In this document: positions 1 to 10,817 of the stretch, piece by piece
Position numbering within the stretch: the stretch's first letter is position 1
Layout of the letters: the number at the start of each line of letters is the position of its first letter
DNA from: Legionella oakridgensis ATCC 33761 = DSM 21215
GTDB lineage: Bacteria; Pseudomonadota; Gammaproteobacteria; Legionellales; Legionellaceae
Assembly: GCF_000512355.1 (NCBI RefSeq)
Contig: NZ_CP004006.1
Location: 358,501-422,500, forward strand
DNA length: 64,000 nt
Direction of reading: 5' to 3'
Translations under genes and position numbers: made by a program
The notes under the pieces: model-generated
The model's input: the letters and a program-made list of their open reading frames with translations, nothing else
Database searches by the model: none
Told to the model about the DNA's origin: nothing

Positions 1-318
1 CCAGCATTGGAGTCTTGCCCGCAACGTAGAGGGGTCTGTACCCGTGTTTATACGACAACACCTAAGAAGCCTAATTCAGCTATGCGTAAGGTTGCGCGGG
101 TGCGATTAACAAATGGATATGAAGTAACTTCTTATATTGGCGGTGAAGGCCATAATTTGCAAGAACACTCGGTTGTTCTTATTCGTGGCGGCCGTGTTAA
201 GGACTTGCCTGGTGTTCGATATCATACCATACGGGGTAGCTTGGATACGTCAGGGGTGAATGATCGGAAGCAAGGGCGTTCTAAGTATGGAACCAAGAAA
301 CCCAAAGATAAGAAATAA
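1..318 (+). CDS. rpsL: 30S ribosomal protein S12 (5' end cut off)
   Basis: Decoding-centre protein of the small subunit. The frame is open from base 1 (reading PALESC...), so the N-terminal 20 or so residues lie outside the window; an internal ATG is not the start. The conserved TPKKPNSA loop and the GGRVKDLPG loop are intact and keep both lysines whose substitution gives streptomycin resistance, so the allele reads as streptomycin-sensitive. First visible gene of the str operon, 20 bases before rpsG. Confidence 0.98.
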   Translation, partial: PALESCPQRRGVCTRVYTTTPKKPNSAMRKVARVRLTNGYEVTSYIGGEGHNLQEHSVVLIRGGRVKDLPGVRYHTIRGSLDTSGVNDRKQGRSKYGTKKPKDKK

Positions 319-338
319 TCTGATTTTTAGGAACTAAT

Positions 339-875
339 ATGCCAAGAAGAAGAGAAGTCCCAAAACGAGAAATTTTGCCTGATCCGAAACATCATAGCGA
401 GTTATTGGCAAAATTCATCAATGTTTTAATGATTAGTGGAAAAAAATCCATTGCTGAAAAAATCACTTATGGAGCGCTTGCAATCATGGAAGAGCGCTTG
501 AAGAAGTCAAGAAAATCTGACGATGAAAGCGGTGATGAAGGTGGCCATTCCTCTGCGGGCGGCTCAAGCCCTATTTTGCGGATTTTTGAACAAGCACTTG
601 ATAATGTAAGGCCAACCGTTGAAGTGCGTTCCAGGCGTGTTGGCGGAGCTACCTACCAAGTACCAGTTGAAGTCCGTTTAGAGCGCAGTATCGCGCTGGG
701 CATGCGTTGGATTGTACAAGCCGCTCGTTCACGTGGTGAAAAGGGTATGATGATGAGACTGGCTGGCGAACTTGTTGATGCTTATGAAACCAAAGGTTCG
801 GCAGTGAAAAAACGCGAAGAGACTCATCGAATGGCAAAAGCAAACCAAGCGTTCGCCCATTTCAGATGGAATTAA
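339..875 (+). CDS. rpsG: 30S ribosomal protein S7 with an acidic Gly/Ser-rich insertion
   Basis: Primary 16S rRNA-binding protein that nucleates the 30S head. The 178-residue product starts [10 protein letters not shown] and keeps the [13 protein letters not shown] and [19 protein letters not shown] segments. Compared with the usual 156-residue protein it carries an insertion of about 20 residues near positions 56-80 ([11 protein letters not shown], then HSSAGGSS) between two core helices. I believe Legionella S7 has a comparable loop, but here it is notably acidic. Sits between rpsL and fusA as in the canonical str operon. Confidence 0.97.
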   Translation: MPRRREVPKREILPDPKHHSELLAKFINVLMISGKKSIAEKITYGALAIMEERLKKSRKSDDESGDEGGHSSAGGSSPILRIFEQALDNVRPTVEVRSRRVGGATYQVPVEVRLERSIALGMRWIVQAARSRGEKGMMMRLAGELVDAYETKGSAVKKREETHRMAKANQAFAHFRWN

Positions 876-890
876 AGGGAGAGGTAGTCC

Positions 891-2978
891 GTGTCAACTA
901 CACCATTAGAATTATATAGGAACATTGGTATTGCTGCACACGTTGATGCAGGAAAAACAACCACAACGGAGCGTGTGTTGTATTATACTGGTCGTTCCCA
1001 TAAAATCGGTGAGGTTCATGAAGGCGCTGCAACCATGGATTGGATGGTGCAAGAGCAAGAGCGCGGAATTACTATTACCTCTGCTGCGACGACCTGCTAC
1101 TGGTCAGGAATGGAAAAACAGTACAAGCCACATCGCATTAACATCATTGATACCCCAGGGCACGTCGATTTTATGATTGAAGTTGAACGTTCTCTTCGTG
1201 TGTTGGATGGGGCTATTGTTGTGTTTGATTCCGTATCAGGTGTTGAGCCACAGTCCGAAACGGTGTGGCGGCAATCTGACCGGTATGGCGTTCCGCGAAT
1301 TGTTTTTGTAAACAAAATGGATCGCATGGGCGCTAATTTTATGCGTGTAGTAAAGCAAATTAAAGAGCGTCTTGGCTCCAATCCTGTGGTTGTTCAATTA
1401 CCAATTGGAGCAGAAGAAGAGTTTAAAGGCGTTATTGATCTCATAAAAATGAAAGCAATTTATTGGGATGAAGAAAGCCGAGGAATGAAGTTTGAATACC
1501 AAGATATTCCAGATAATCTGCGTGGGCAGTGCGAAGAATTGCGCAATCAAATTATTGAAGCCGCTGCGGAAGACTCAGAAGAATTAATGGAAAAATATCT
1601 GGAAGGTGAGGCATTAACGGAAAGTGAAATTAAATCCGCTTTGCGTCGACGTACAATTAACAATGAAATTGTGCCTGTGTTTTGTGGTTCTGCGTTTAAA
1701 AACAAGGGCGTGCAAGCCGTCCTTGACGGAGTGGTTGATTATTTGCCATCTCCATTGGATGTTCCTCCAGTAAGAGGCATCAATGAAGCAGGCGAAGAGG
1801 CTTTTCGAAAAACATCATATGATGAGCCGTTTTCAGCACTTGCTTTTAAAATTGCCACCGACCCATTTGTTGGCACGTTGACTTATTTTCGGGTGTATTC
1901 AGGGGTATTAAAATCTGGTGATACCGTCTACAACCCGGTAAAAGATAAAAAAGAGCGAATTGGCCGATTGTTGCAGATGCATGCAAACGCAAGAGAAGAA
2001 ATTAAAGAAGTGCACGCCGGTGATATTGCTGCGGCGGTTGGCTTGAAAACGGTGACTACTGGAGACACTCTCTGCGATGTCAATTCGCTAATTACATTAG
2101 AAAAAATGGATTTTCCTGAGCCGGTAATAGCGGTTGCTGTTGAGCCAAAGACCAAGGCTGATCAAGAAAAATTATCGATTGCTTTAGGTAAGTTGGCGCA
2201 AGAAGATCCATCATTTAGAGTTCATACGGACGAGGAAAGTGGACAGACTATTATTCAAGGAATGGGTGAGCTACATCTTGAAATTATTGTTGACCGTTTG
2301 CGTCGTGAGTTTTTAGTTGAAGCCAATGTTGGCAAACCACAAGTTGCTTATCGTGAAACGTTGAAACGTACTGTTGAGCAAGAAGGCAAGTTTGTACGTC
2401 AATCTGGTGGTCGGGGTCAATATGGTCATGTCTGGCTTAAGATTGAGCCTAAACCAAGAGGTGAAGGCTACGAGTTCGTTAATGCTATCGTCGGCGGGGT
2501 TATACCTAAAGAATATATTCCTGCTGTTGATAAAGGTGTGCAAGAACAATTGCAGAATGGCGTTATTGCTGGCTATCCAGTCGTTGATGTTAAGGTTACT
2601 TTGTTTGATGGATCTTTCCATGAGGTAGATTCAAGTGAGATGGCGTTTAAGATAGCAGGCTCACAATGTTTCAAACAAGGTGCGCAAAAGGCCAGTCCTG
2701 TTTTACTTGAACCAATTATGAGTGTCGAAGTAGTTACTCCTGAAGATTACATGGGTGATGTCATGGGTGATTTGAGTCGACGTAGAGGTATGGTTCAAGG
2801 TATGGATGAATCTCCTGCCGGTCGTATTATTCGTGCGGAAGTGCCCCTTGCAGAAATGTTTGGGTATTCAACGGACTTACGATCTGCAACCCAGGGACGT
2901 GCAACCTATACGATGGAGTTTGCAAAATATGCCGAAGCCCCGGCAAATATAGCTGATGCAATTATCAAGAAACAATAA
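891..2978 (+). CDS. fusA: Elongation factor G
   Basis: GTPase that drives translocation of tRNA and mRNA on the ribosome. 695 residues, full family length. G1 is AHVDAGKT (residues 16-23), switch II is DTPGHVD and the base-recognition motif is NKMD; domains II to V follow, with the [10 protein letters not shown] segment of domain IV. Starts at GTG (gtgtcaactaca) behind a GGGAGAGG Shine-Dalgarno, 15 bases after rpsG. Followed 17 bases later by tuf. Confidence 0.98.
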   Translation: MSTTPLELYRNIGIAAHVDAGKTTTTERVLYYTGRSHKIGEVHEGAATMDWMVQEQERGITITSAATTCYWSGMEKQYKPHRINIIDTPGHVDFMIEVERSLRVLDGAIVVFDSVSGVEPQSETVWRQSDRYGVPRIVFVNKMDRMGANFMRVVKQIKERLGSNPVVVQLPIGAEEEFKGVIDLIKMKAIYWDEESRGMKFEYQDIPDNLRGQCEELRNQIIEAAAEDSEELMEKYLEGEALTESEIKSALRRRTINNEIVPVFCGSAFKNKGVQAVLDGVVDYLPSPLDVPPVRGINEAGEEAFRKTSYDEPFSALAFKIATDPFVGTLTYFRVYSGVLKSGDTVYNPVKDKKERIGRLLQMHANAREEIKEVHAGDIAAAVGLKTVTTGDTLCDVNSLITLEKMDFPEPVIAVAVEPKTKADQEKLSIALGKLAQEDPSFRVHTDEESGQTIIQGMGELHLEIIVDRLRREFLVEANVGKPQVAYRETLKRTVEQEGKFVRQSGGRGQYGHVWLKIEPKPRGEGYEFVNAIVGGVIPKEYIPAVDKGVQEQLQNGVIAGYPVVDVKVTLFDGSFHEVDSSEMAFKIAGSQCFKQGAQKASPVLLEPIMSVEVVTPEDYMGDVMGDLSRRRGMVQGMDESPAGRIIRAEVPLAEMFGYSTDLRSATQGRATYTMEFAKYAEAPANIADAIIKKQ

Positions 2979-2995
2979 ATTAAAGAGGTACTAAA

Positions 2996-4186
2996 ATGGC
3001 GAAGGAAAAATTTGAGCGAAAGAAGCCACACGTGAATGTGGGGACGATTGGTCACGTTGACCATGGTAAGACGACCCTGACGGCGGCGATTACGACGATT
3101 ATGGCGAAGAAATATGGCGGTACAGCGAAAGCCTATGATCAAATTGATGCGGCGCCAGAAGAAAGAGAACGTGGGATTACGATTTCCACGGCGCATGTGG
3201 AGTACGAATCAGCTGCTCGCCATTATGCACACGTAGACTGTCCTGGACATGCGGATTATGTGAAGAACATGATTACTGGTGCGGCACAAATGGATGGAGC
3301 GATATTAGTTGTATCTGCAGCGGATGGTCCGATGCCACAAACCCGCGAGCATATTTTGTTGTCACGACAAGTTGGTGTTCCTTATATTGTTGTGTTTTTA
3401 AACAAGGCTGACATGGTTGATGATCCTGAATTGTTAGAACTTGTTGAGATGGAAGTACGTGACTTGTTGAGCTCCTATGAGTTTCCTGGCGATGACATTC
3501 CGATTGTTGTTGGTTCGGCTTTGAAAGCGCTGGAAGGCGATACGAGTGACATTGGTATGGCAGCGATTGAGAAGCTGGTTGAGACGATGGATTCATATAT
3601 TCCTGAGCCAGTTCGTAATATTGACAAGAGCTTCTTGTTGCCGATTGAAGATGTGTTCTCAATTTCTGGACGCGGTACGGTTGTTACTGGGCGCGTTGAA
3701 AGCGGAATTATTAAAGTTGGTGAAGAAGTTGAGATTGTTGGAATTCGTGATACGGTGAAGACGACGTGCACGGGTGTTGAGATGTTCCGTAAGTTGCTTG
3801 ACGAAGGCCGCGCTGGTGATAACGTTGGAGTGCTGTTACGTGGCACGAAGCGTGATGAAGTTGAGCGTGGGCAAGTATTAGCTAAGCCGGGCAGCATCAA
3901 GCCACACACGAAGTTTGAAGCAGAAGTGTATGTTTTATCTAAAGATGAAGGTGGACGTCATACTCCATTCTTTAATGGCTATCGTCCACAGTTTTATTTT
4001 AGAACGACGGACGTAACGGGAACTTGCGAGCTTCCGGAAGGTACGGAGATGGTCATGCCTGGTGATAATGTTCAAATGCTTGTCAGCTTACATGCACCTA
4101 TTGCGATGGATGAAGGGTTGCGTTTTGCGATTCGCGAAGGCGGTCGTACTGTAGGCGCAGGTGTTGTCGCCAAAATTATTGAGTAA
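2996..4186 (+). CDS. tuf: Elongation factor Tu
   Basis: Delivers aminoacyl-tRNA to the ribosomal A site. 396 residues with GHVDHGKT (19-26), DCPGHAD and the guanine-binding motif in the variant form NKADM. Codon use differs slightly from neighbours (many acg/gcg/ttg codons), as often seen in tuf copies homogenised by gene conversion; only one copy is in the window. AAAGAGG precedes the ATG. Ends 5 bases before rpsJ, so the str and S10 blocks are physically continuous here. Confidence 0.98.
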   Translation: MAKEKFERKKPHVNVGTIGHVDHGKTTLTAAITTIMAKKYGGTAKAYDQIDAAPEERERGITISTAHVEYESAARHYAHVDCPGHADYVKNMITGAAQMDGAILVVSAADGPMPQTREHILLSRQVGVPYIVVFLNKADMVDDPELLELVEMEVRDLLSSYEFPGDDIPIVVGSALKALEGDTSDIGMAAIEKLVETMDSYIPEPVRNIDKSFLLPIEDVFSISGRGTVVTGRVESGIIKVGEEVEIVGIRDTVKTTCTGVEMFRKLLDEGRAGDNVGVLLRGTKRDEVERGQVLAKPGSIKPHTKFEAEVYVLSKDEGGRHTPFFNGYRPQFYFRTTDVTGTCELPEGTEMVMPGDNVQMLVSLHAPIAMDEGLRFAIREGGRTVGAGVVAKIIE

Positions 4187-4191
4187 TAAAA

Positions 4192-4509
4192 ATGAGCAAT
4201 AGTCAAAATATTAAAATCCGTCTCAAATCATTCGACCATCGTATGATAGATGCTTCAACACGAGAAATTGTAGATACGGCTAAACGTACTGGCGCACAAA
4301 TTCGTGGGCCAATACCATTGCCAATGAAAAAAGAGAAGTTTACTGTGCTGACCTCGCCTCATGTTAATAAAGATGCACGTGATCAATATGAATTGCGTAC
4401 GCATAAGCGGCTGGTTGTTATTGTAAATCCTACCGAAAAGACAGTTGATGCATTAATGAAACTGGATCTGGCAGCCGGCGTGGATGTTCAGATTAGCCTG
4501 GATGACTAG
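4192..4509 (+). CDS. rpsJ: 30S ribosomal protein S10
   Basis: 30S head protein that also acts as NusE in transcription antitermination. 105 residues; [11 protein letters not shown] and the [15 protein letters not shown] loop are diagnostic. First gene of the S10 block. No room exists for a separate promoter between tuf and rpsJ (5 bases), so it is probably transcribed with tuf or from a promoter inside tuf. Confidence 0.97.
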   Translation: MSNSQNIKIRLKSFDHRMIDASTREIVDTAKRTGAQIRGPIPLPMKKEKFTVLTSPHVNKDARDQYELRTHKRLVVIVNPTEKTVDALMKLDLAAGVDVQISLDD

Positions 4510-4546
4510 GCGGGTGAACGCTGAAAATTAAAGAGAGGGTGTTGCA

Positions 4547-5191
4547 ATGATCGGTTTATTAGGCCGTAAAATCGGCATGACACGCGTGTTTACAGAAGAA
4601 GGAAAAACAATTCCTGTTTCAGTGGTTGAAATAGTGCCAAACCGCGTTTCACAAATAAAAAGCATTGAAGTTGATGGTTATAATGCGATCCAACTGACTG
4701 GTGGTAATAAAGCGGCAAGTCGCGTTAGTAAGCCTATGGCTGGGCATTTCGCAAAGGCAGAAATTGAAGCCGGTGATATGCTCTGTGAATTCCGTTTGGA
4801 CGATTTGGAACAGTATTCTGTCGGTCAAGTTATTGCTGTTGGCGATGTATTCAATGAAGGTGAGTACGTGGATGTTGCTGCCATATCCAAAGGTAAAGGA
4901 TTTGCTGGCACGGTGAAAAGACATAATTTCAGAACACAAGATGCGACCCATGGTAATTCACGCTCGCACCGTGTACCTGGCTCAATTGGACAGAACCAGT
5001 CACCAGGCCGTGTATTTAAAGGGAAAAAAATGGCCGGGCAACTTGGAAATAAGCGCTGTACGACTCAATCCTTGGAATTAGTCCGCGTCGATAAAGATCG
5101 TAATCTGCTTTTGATCAAAGGTGCGATTCCTGGTGCCCCAGGCGCAAGAGTTGAAGTAAAGCCTGCAGTTAAAAGGCAAGAAAGGGGTTAA
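4547..5191 (+). CDS. rplC: 50S ribosomal protein L3
   Basis: Early-assembly 23S-binding protein whose loop reaches toward the peptidyl transferase centre. 214 residues starting [15 protein letters not shown], with the [15 protein letters not shown] loop that contains the methylatable glutamine region. AGAGAGGG Shine-Dalgarno precedes the ATG. Two bases separate it from rplD. Confidence 0.98.
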   Translation: MIGLLGRKIGMTRVFTEEGKTIPVSVVEIVPNRVSQIKSIEVDGYNAIQLTGGNKAASRVSKPMAGHFAKAEIEAGDMLCEFRLDDLEQYSVGQVIAVGDVFNEGEYVDVAAISKGKGFAGTVKRHNFRTQDATHGNSRSHRVPGSIGQNQSPGRVFKGKKMAGQLGNKRCTTQSLELVRVDKDRNLLLIKGAIPGAPGARVEVKPAVKRQERG

Positions 5192-5193
5192 CC

Positions 5194-5799
5194 ATGCAAT
5201 TAGTGACGAAAGATACAAATTCTGAGATTACAGTCAATGATGCTGTCTTTTCATATGATTATAATGAAGGTTTAATTCATCAAGCCGTTGTGGCCTTCAT
5301 GAATAAGGCACGTTCTGGTAATAGTGCCCAAAAAACACGATCTGAAGTAAGTGGCGGTGGCAAAAAGCCTTGGAATCAGAAAGGAACCGGACGAGCAAGA
5401 GCTGGTACTATTCGCAGCCCATTATGGCGTTCAGGCGGTGTGACTTTTGCTTCAAAAAAACGAGATTATTCACAAAAAATTAATAAAAAAATGTACAAAC
5501 GCGCATTGCGTAGTATAATCTCCGAGCTCAACCGCAATGGAAGTCTGATTGTTGTCAGTGACTTTCAGTGTTCATCCTTAAAAACCAAGGATTTTATTAG
5601 TAAGATGGCGGATTTGCAGCTTACGAATGCATTGGTTGTTATGAAAGAAGTCGGTGAGTTTGAATATTTGGCTTCACGCAATCTTATAGATTTTGACGTC
5701 TGTGATGTCACTGGCTTGGACCCAGTAGCGCTGTTGCGATTTGAAAACGTTGTGATGACTGAAGAAGCCATTAAACAATTAGAGGAGCAGTTACAATGA
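5194..5799 (+). CDS. rplD: 50S ribosomal protein L4
   Basis: Lines the peptide exit tunnel; in enterobacteria it also represses its own operon, which was not tested here. 201 residues; the tunnel loop [19 protein letters not shown] is intact. Its stop overlaps the rplW start as ATGA, so the two are translationally coupled. Confidence 0.97.
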   Translation: MQLVTKDTNSEITVNDAVFSYDYNEGLIHQAVVAFMNKARSGNSAQKTRSEVSGGGKKPWNQKGTGRARAGTIRSPLWRSGGVTFASKKRDYSQKINKKMYKRALRSIISELNRNGSLIVVSDFQCSSLKTKDFISKMADLQLTNALVVMKEVGEFEYLASRNLIDFDVCDVTGLDPVALLRFENVVMTEEAIKQLEEQLQ

Positions 5800-6091
5800 A
5801 TCCTGAACGGTTAATAATGGTTCTTCGTGAACCGCATACCTCTGAAAAAGCAACCATTATGGCTGAGCGGTTTAAGCAATTTACATTTAAAGTATTGAGA
5901 ACAGCGACTAAGGGAGAAGTAAAGCAAGCTGTTGAACAGATGTTTAATGTGAAAGTCAAAAGTGTATCTGTCATCAATGTTAAAGGAAAAGTAAACGTTT
6001 CCGTCAACTGAATGGTAAACGCAGTGACTGGAAAAAAGCATTTGTTTCCTTGCAGCCAGGGTATGACATCGACTTCACTGTGACAGAATAA
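5796..6091 (+). CDS. rplW: 50S ribosomal protein L23, interrupted by a -1 frameshift
   Basis: Exit-tunnel protein that docks trigger factor and SRP. The first frame reads normally to VKGKV and then runs into TGA at 6009. Restoring one A in the run at 5993-5995 (gtaaac to gtaaaac) gives [17 protein letters not shown] and a TAA at 6089, for a normal 98-residue L23. Since L23 is essential and the lost base lies in an A run, I treat this as a probable base-calling error and annotate one gene. If real, the protein would lose its last third. Confidence 0.9.
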
Positions 6092-6106
6092 GAAAGGCGA
6101 ATAAAG

Positions 6107-6934
6107 ATGGCATTATTAAAATCAAAACCAACATCACCGGGTAAACGGGGTGAACTGCGAGTAGTTCATCACCATATTCATAAAGGAAAACCGCATTCAG
6201 CTTTAATTGAAAAGCTAAATAAAACTGGTGGAAGAAATAATCAGGGCAGAATTACTGTTCGTCACATTGGTGGTGGTGCTCGAAGCCATTATCGCCTGGT
6301 TGATTTTAAGCGTAATAAAGATGGCATAGAAGCGAGAGTTGAGCGGATAGAATATGATCCAAACCGTTCAGCGTTGATAGCACTGCTCGTTTATAAAGAC
6401 GGTGAGCGACGATATATCATTGCGCCAGCTGGATTAAAACAAGGCGATGTAGTCATCAGTGGTGAGGAGTCTCCAATTTCCAACGGGAATTGTCTCCCTT
6501 TAAAAAATATTCCGCTCGGAACAACCATCCATGGTGTTGAACTCAAACCAGGCAAAGGTGCGCAATTATTGCGTAGCGCTGGATGCAGCGGTCAAATCGT
6601 AGCAAAAGAAGGTCTTTATTCAACCATTAAGCTCCGTTCTGGTGAAATGAGAAAAGTTTTATCTAGTTGTCGTGCGGTTATTGGTGAAGTGAGTAATAGT
6701 GAACATAACCTTCGTTCTCTTGGGAAAGCAGGAGCTACAAGATGGCGAGGCATACGGCCTACCGTGCGTGGTGTTGCAATGAACCCTGTTGACCATCCGC
6801 ATGGTGGTGGGGAAGGTAGAACTTCAGGCGGCCGTCATCCAGTAACCCCATGGGGTATCCCAACGAAAGGTTATAAAACAAGAACGAATAAGCGAACGGA
6901 TAAGTTTATTACTAGACGACGTAAGAAAAAATAA
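6107..6934 (+). CDS. rplB: 50S ribosomal protein L2
   Basis: Core 23S rRNA-binding protein next to the peptidyl transferase centre. 275 residues; the C-terminal [20 protein letters not shown] segment with the conserved histidine of the PHGGG motif is present. Starts [15 protein letters not shown] behind an AGAAAGG Shine-Dalgarno. Followed by rpsS after 20 bases. Confidence 0.98.
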   Translation: MALLKSKPTSPGKRGELRVVHHHIHKGKPHSALIEKLNKTGGRNNQGRITVRHIGGGARSHYRLVDFKRNKDGIEARVERIEYDPNRSALIALLVYKDGERRYIIAPAGLKQGDVVISGEESPISNGNCLPLKNIPLGTTIHGVELKPGKGAQLLRSAGCSGQIVAKEGLYSTIKLRSGEMRKVLSSCRAVIGEVSNSEHNLRSLGKAGATRWRGIRPTVRGVAMNPVDHPHGGGEGRTSGGRHPVTPWGIPTKGYKTRTNKRTDKFITRRRKKK

Positions 6935-6954
6935 TTAGTTAAGAGGATATCAAA

Positions 6955-7233
6955 GTGGCGCGTTCTATAAGAAAAGGTCCTTTTGTTGATCATCATTTAC
7001 TGGCTAAAGTTGAAGCTGCGGTTGCATCTAAGTCAAAAAAGCCAATTAAAACTTGGTCGCGACGTTCAACAATCGTTCCTGAAATGATCGATTTGACCAT
7101 AGCCGTTCATAACGGACGAGATCATGTTCCGGTGTTTATCACCGATAATATGGTTGGTCATAAATTAGGTGAGTTTGCCATGACTCGAACATTTAAAGGC
7201 CATGCTGGTGACAGAAAGGCCAAGGGTAAATAA
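6955..7233 (+). CDS. rpsS: 30S ribosomal protein S19
   Basis: 30S head protein forming a complex with S13. 92 residues: [15 protein letters not shown] at the N-terminus and [15 protein letters not shown] near the end. GTG start behind AAGAGGA. Nine bases upstream of rplV. Confidence 0.97.
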   Translation: MARSIRKGPFVDHHLLAKVEAAVASKSKKPIKTWSRRSTIVPEMIDLTIAVHNGRDHVPVFITDNMVGHKLGEFAMTRTFKGHAGDRKAKGK

Positions 7234-7242
7234 GAGGCAGCG

Positions 7243-7578
7243 ATGGAAGTTACAGCTAGATTAAAAAATGCCCCTTTATCAGCACAAAAGGGCAGACTGG
7301 TTGCAGATATGATTCGTAATATGAACGTTTCAAATGCAGTCAATGTCCTTAAATTTACTCCCAAAAAGGGCGCTCAATTGATGCTGAAATTATTAGAATC
7401 TGCAATTGCTAATGCAGAAAATAATAATGGTGCAGACATCGACGAATTAAAAGTAGGTATGGTATGTGTGGATGAAGCGGCAACGCTTAAGCGCATTCGT
7501 GCCCGTGCCAAAGGGCGTGCGAACAGAATTTCTAAGCGCACATGTCATATCACCATTAAAGTGTCTGATGAGGAATAG
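7243..7578 (+). CDS. rplV: 50S ribosomal protein L22
   Basis: Exit-tunnel protein that binds several 23S domains. 111 residues; the beta-hairpin tip region ([21 protein letters not shown]) that projects into the tunnel is present. Macrolide-resistance duplications or deletions of this hairpin are not seen. Two bases before rpsC. Confidence 0.97.
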   Translation: MEVTARLKNAPLSAQKGRLVADMIRNMNVSNAVNVLKFTPKKGAQLMLKLLESAIANAENNNGADIDELKVGMVCVDEAATLKRIRARAKGRANRISKRTCHITIKVSDEE

Positions 7579-7580
7579 CA

Positions 7581-8237
7581 ATGGGACAAAAAGTTAACCC
7601 AATTGGTATACGTTTAGGTATTGTTAAAGATTGGAATTCTAAATGGTTTGCAAGCAAAAATTATGCACAATTGCTGAATCAGGATATTAATCTCCGTAAG
7701 GAACTGAAAAGTAAGCTAATGTCTGCTGCTGTAAGTCGAATCCAAATAGAACGCCCTGCAAACAATGCTGTGGTAACAATCTATTCTGCAAGACCAGGCG
7801 TTATTATCGGCAAAAAAGGTGGTGGTATTGAGTCATTACGAGCTGAGATTTCTGCAAAACTTGAAGTTCCTGTGCATCTCAATATAGAAGAAGTACGAAA
7901 ACCTGAACTTGATGCAACACTTGTTGCTGAAGGAATAGCTCAACAATTAGAACAACGTGTTATGTTTAGACGAGCTATGAAACGTGCGGTAACCTCTGCT
8001 TTAAAAGCAGGCGCCAAAGGTATTAAGATTTGTGTTAGTGGCCGACTTGGTGGAGCCGAAATTGCTCGTAGTGAGTGGTACCGTGAAGGTCGTGTTCCTT
8101 TGCATACATTTCGTGCTGATATTGATTATGGTACGGCTGAGTCAAAAACCACCTATGGAATCATTGGTGTCAAAGTCTGGATCTTCAAGGGTGAAAATGT
8201 ACCTCAGAAGAGCCGTAACAGCGACACGACCAAGTGA
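7581..8237 (+). CDS. rpsC: 30S ribosomal protein S3
   Basis: Forms the mRNA entry channel with S4 and S5. 218 residues starting [14 protein letters not shown]; the type II KH domain carries the GxxG element in [11 protein letters not shown], and the C-terminal half has [14 protein letters not shown]. Start is an ATG 2 bases after the rplV stop, with AGGAAT as Shine-Dalgarno inside rplV. Confidence 0.98.
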   Translation: MGQKVNPIGIRLGIVKDWNSKWFASKNYAQLLNQDINLRKELKSKLMSAAVSRIQIERPANNAVVTIYSARPGVIIGKKGGGIESLRAEISAKLEVPVHLNIEEVRKPELDATLVAEGIAQQLEQRVMFRRAMKRAVTSALKAGAKGIKICVSGRLGGAEIARSEWYREGRVPLHTFRADIDYGTAESKTTYGIIGVKVWIFKGENVPQKSRNSDTTK

Positions 8238-8253
8238 GTGAGGATTTACAATT

Positions 8254-8667
8254 ATGTTACAGCCAAAACGTACTAAATATCGTAAACAAATGAAAGGCCG
8301 GAATCGCGGACTTGCACAACGAGGCTCAAAAATTAGCTTTGGTGAGTTTGGTTTAAAGGCGATAGAAAGAGGCCGTTTAACCGCGCGCCAAATAGAAGCT
8401 GCAAGGCGGACGATGACACGTCACATCAAGCGTGGTGGGAAAATATGGATTCGTGTATTTCCCGACAAACCAATTACTCAAAAACCTTTGGAAGTGCGAC
8501 AAGGGAAAGGAAAGGGTAACGTTGAATATTGGGTGGCTCAAATTCAGCCAGGCAAAGTACTTTTTGAAATGGAAGGTGTAAGCAAAGAGCTTGCTATAGA
8601 GGCGTTTGATTTGGCTAAAGCCAAGCTTCCTTTCAAGGTGGCATTTGAAGAGCGTAAGGTGATGTAA
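8254..8667 (+). CDS. rplP: 50S ribosomal protein L16
   Basis: Contacts tRNA at the A site and organises the peptidyl transferase region. 137 residues; [19 protein letters not shown] and the [14 protein letters not shown] segment are typical. The last base of its TAA is the first of the rpmC ATG, implying coupling. Confidence 0.98.
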   Translation: MLQPKRTKYRKQMKGRNRGLAQRGSKISFGEFGLKAIERGRLTARQIEAARRTMTRHIKRGGKIWIRVFPDKPITQKPLEVRQGKGKGNVEYWVAQIQPGKVLFEMEGVSKELAIEAFDLAKAKLPFKVAFEERKVM

Positions 8668-8873
8668 TGAAAGATAATAACGAACTAAGAAAGATGACAA
8701 TAGATGAATTGCAAAACGAATTACTTTCATTGCGTAAGCAACAATTCAATATGCGTTTAAAAAAGGCAAGTGGTACATTGGATAAGACTCATCTTGTGCG
8801 CCAAGTACGCCGCGCAATTGCAAAAATTAAAACAATTATGACTGAAAAGGCAGGAAATAGTGATGTCAAATAG
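8667..8873 (+). CDS. rpmC: 50S ribosomal protein L29
   Basis: Small helical protein at the tunnel exit. 68 residues; the [14 protein letters not shown] core matches the family's ELL.LR.EQF.LR pattern. Both ends overlap neighbours: 1 base with rplP and 11 bases with rpsQ. Confidence 0.96.
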   Translation: MKDNNELRKMTIDELQNELLSLRKQQFNMRLKKASGTLDKTHLVRQVRRAIAKIKTIMTEKAGNSDVK

Positions 8874-9114
8874 TGAGACAAATGCCAGAACAGTAGTGGG
8901 AAAAGTTATCAGCGATAAAATGCAAAAGACTATTGTTGTTATGGTAGAGCGAACTGTTAAGCACCCCAAGTACGGAAAAATGATTAAGCGTCGTACAAAG
9001 TTGCATGCTCATGATGAAAATCAAATTTCCAAAATAGGTAATACAGTTAAAATTCGTGAGACCAGACCTTTGTCTAAAACAAAGACTTGGGAACTTGTCG
9101 AAGTAATTTCCTGA
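8863..9114 (+). CDS. rpsQ: 30S ribosomal protein S17
   Basis: OB-fold protein that organises the lower body of the 30S subunit. [22 protein letters not shown] is the S17 signature. A GTG three bases upstream (8860) is also in frame, but ATG 8863 sits 7 bases after AGGA and is preferred, giving 83 residues. Last gene of the S10 block; a hairpin and -10 box follow at once. Confidence 0.96.
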   Translation: MSNSETNARTVVGKVISDKMQKTIVVMVERTVKHPKYGKMIKRRTKLHAHDENQISKIGNTVKIRETRPLSKTKTWELVEVIS

Positions 9115-9133
9115 TTTTAGTGATTTGATGCCC

Positions 9134-9162
9134 TTTTAAAAAACCAGTAAGGCTGATATAAT
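9134..9162 (+). promoter_or_regulatory. Candidate spc promoter overlapping the hairpin
   Basis: A perfect TATAAT lies at 9157-9162 with a weak -35 (TTTTAA, 9134-9139) at 17 bases. The -10 box falls inside the loop of the hairpin described for 9149-9175, so the same bases could end S10 transcription and restart it for rplN 40 bases downstream. The -35 match is poor; the call rests mainly on the -10 and the position. Confidence 0.4.
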
Positions 9163-9175
9163 CAGCAGCCTTTTT
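9149..9175 (+). terminator. Hairpin plus T-run at the S10/spc junction
   Basis: AAGGCTG (9149-9155) pairs with CAGCCTT (9166-9172), followed by more T residues; an alternative fold pairs GCTGAT (9152-9157) with ATCAGC (9161-9166) around an ATA loop. It lies 34 bases after the rpsQ stop, exactly where the S10 operon classically ends, so it may be a weak or partial terminator. The hairpin is short (6-7 bp), so readthrough into spc is likely. Confidence 0.5.
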
Positions 9176-9203
9176 CTGGTCAAAATTAGATCTGGAGAAT
9201 GAA

Positions 9204-9569
9204 ATGATACAAATGCAGACCGTGCTCGACGTTGCGGATAATAGCGGCGCGCGCAAAGTAATGTGTATCAAGGTGCTTGGCGGCTCGCACAGGCGATATG
9301 CCCGCGTGGGTGATGTTATAAAAGTTAGCGTGAAAGAAGCGATTCCGCGCAGCAAAGTAAAAAAAGGTGCCGTGATGAATGCTGTCGTCGTGCGCACCAG
9401 TCAAGGTGTCCGTCGAGATGATGGCTCACTTATACGGTTTGATGGAAATGCGGCTGTGCTTTTAAACAACCAATATGAACCAATTGGGACTCGAATATTC
9501 GGGCCGGTGACGCGTGAGCTAAGAGAGCGATTTATGAAAATCATATCTCTCGCTGCTGAAGTATTATGA
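9204..9569 (+). CDS. rplN: 50S ribosomal protein L14
   Basis: Intersubunit-bridge protein. 121 residues; [27 protein letters not shown] shape at the start, and [15 protein letters not shown] near the end. CTGGAGAATG gives a good Shine-Dalgarno. First gene of the spc block. Confidence 0.98.
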   Translation: MIQMQTVLDVADNSGARKVMCIKVLGGSHRRYARVGDVIKVSVKEAIPRSKVKKGAVMNAVVVRTSQGVRRDDGSLIRFDGNAAVLLNNQYEPIGTRIFGPVTRELRERFMKIISLAAEVL

Positions 9570-9582
9570 GAAGGATTGTGTT

Positions 9583-9909
9583 ATGAAACGCATTAGAAAA
9601 GGCGATACGGTTATAGTCATTGCCGGTAAAAGCAAAAATCATGTGGGCAAAGTCATACGTGTGATCGATGGCAAGGTTGTCGTTGAAGGTGCAAATTTAA
9701 TCAAAAAACATGTTAAGCCTAATCCACAGCTAAACCAAAAAGGCGGAATTATTTCTAAGGAAGCTCCTTTGGATGTATCCAATGTGGCTTTATATAATCC
9801 CGCAACGAAAAAAGCGGATAGAGTTGGATTCAAATTTCTTGAAAAAGATGGCGGCAAATACAAGGTAAGATATTTTAAATCCAATAATGAAGTAGTTGAC
9901 CTTGTTTAA
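9583..9909 (+). CDS. rplX: 50S ribosomal protein L24
   Basis: Assembly initiator that binds the 5' end of 23S rRNA. 108 residues with the KOW motif near the N-terminus ([19 protein letters not shown]) and the [12 protein letters not shown] segment. Preceded by AGAAGGA and spaced 14 bases from rplE. Confidence 0.97.
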   Translation: MKRIRKGDTVIVIAGKSKNHVGKVIRVIDGKVVVEGANLIKKHVKPNPQLNQKGGIISKEAPLDVSNVALYNPATKKADRVGFKFLEKDGGKYKVRYFKSNNEVVDLV

Positions 9910-9923
9910 TTTAGGTGACGGAA

Positions 9924-10475
9924 ATGGCTAGATTGAAAGATTTTTATAATAAAGAAGTAGTCGGAATGATGATGAAGAAGTTCGGCTACAAGAGTGTCAT
10001 GCAAGTGCCGAGAATTAAAAAAATAACACTGAATATGGGTGTTGGAGAAGCGGTCGGTGATAAAAAAGTAATGAATTTTGCTTTAGAAGACATGACGAGA
10101 ATTGCTGGTCAAAAACCTGTTGTTACTGCAGCAAAAAAATCTATTGCTGGTTTTAAAATTCGTGAAGGATGGCCAGTTGGATGTAAAGTAACTCTTCGCA
10201 ATTATCGGATGTACGAATTTTTGGATCGGTTAATCACTGTTGCTCTGCCAAGGGTTAGAGATTTCCGTGGATTGAATCCAAAATCATTTGATGGCACAGG
10301 TAATTATAGCATGGGCATCCATGAACAAATCGTATTTCCTGAAATTGATTTTGATAAAATTGACGGTATTCGCGGTTTGGATATATGCATAACAACAAGT
10401 GCTAAAACCAATGAAGAAGCAAAAGCGTTATTGGAAGCTTTTAATCTTCCTTTAAGAGATAGAGACAGAAAATAA
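9924..10475 (+). CDS. rplE: 50S ribosomal protein L5
   Basis: 5S rRNA-binding protein of the central protuberance. ATG 9924 ([13 protein letters not shown]) is chosen over the in-frame GTG at 9915 because the latter overlaps the Shine-Dalgarno AGGTG. 183 residues; [15 protein letters not shown] and [15 protein letters not shown] are family hallmarks. Confidence 0.96.
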   Translation: MARLKDFYNKEVVGMMMKKFGYKSVMQVPRIKKITLNMGVGEAVGDKKVMNFALEDMTRIAGQKPVVTAAKKSIAGFKIREGWPVGCKVTLRNYRMYEFLDRLITVALPRVRDFRGLNPKSFDGTGNYSMGIHEQIVFPEIDFDKIDGIRGLDICITTSAKTNEEAKALLEAFNLPLRDRDRK

Positions 10476-10488
10476 GAAGGGTAATATT

Positions 10489-10791
10489 GTGGCTAAAAAA
10501 TCAATTATAGCACGTGAAAGTAAAAAAGGCCGGTTGGTAGATAAATATCGAACTCGAAGAGCTGAGCTAAAAGAAATCATTAAGTCATCCAGTGATTTTG
10601 ATACCATTATGGCAGCGCAGGCTAAATTGGCTAAATTACCTGTTAATTCAAATCCTGTTCGACATACGACGCGCTGCCAGCAATGTGGAAGGCCACATGC
10701 GGTTTATCGTAAATTTGGACTTTGCAGGATTTGCTTGCGCCAGCAGTTAATGACTGGAAACGTCACTGGTGGTAGAAAGTCCAGCTGGTAA
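10489..10791 (+). CDS. rpsN: 30S ribosomal protein S14, long form with two CxxC pairs
   Basis: 30S head protein. 100 residues, so the long type, yet it carries Cys63, Cys66, Cys79 and Cys82 (CQQC and CRIC), which look like a zinc knuckle normally associated with the short 61-residue S14. Many gammaproteobacterial long forms lack these cysteines. GTG start behind AGAAGGG. Placed as usual between rplE and rpsH. Confidence 0.96.
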   Translation: MAKKSIIARESKKGRLVDKYRTRRAELKEIIKSSSDFDTIMAAQAKLAKLPVNSNPVRHTTRCQQCGRPHAVYRKFGLCRICLRQQLMTGNVTGGRKSSW

Positions 10792-10817
10792 AAACTATTA
10801 TTCATTGGAGAACAATT

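Noticed and set aside
3273..3909. Long open frames antisense to tuf
   Set aside because: They are by-products of tuf codon bias; the plus-strand protein is complete and no start signal or family match supports them.
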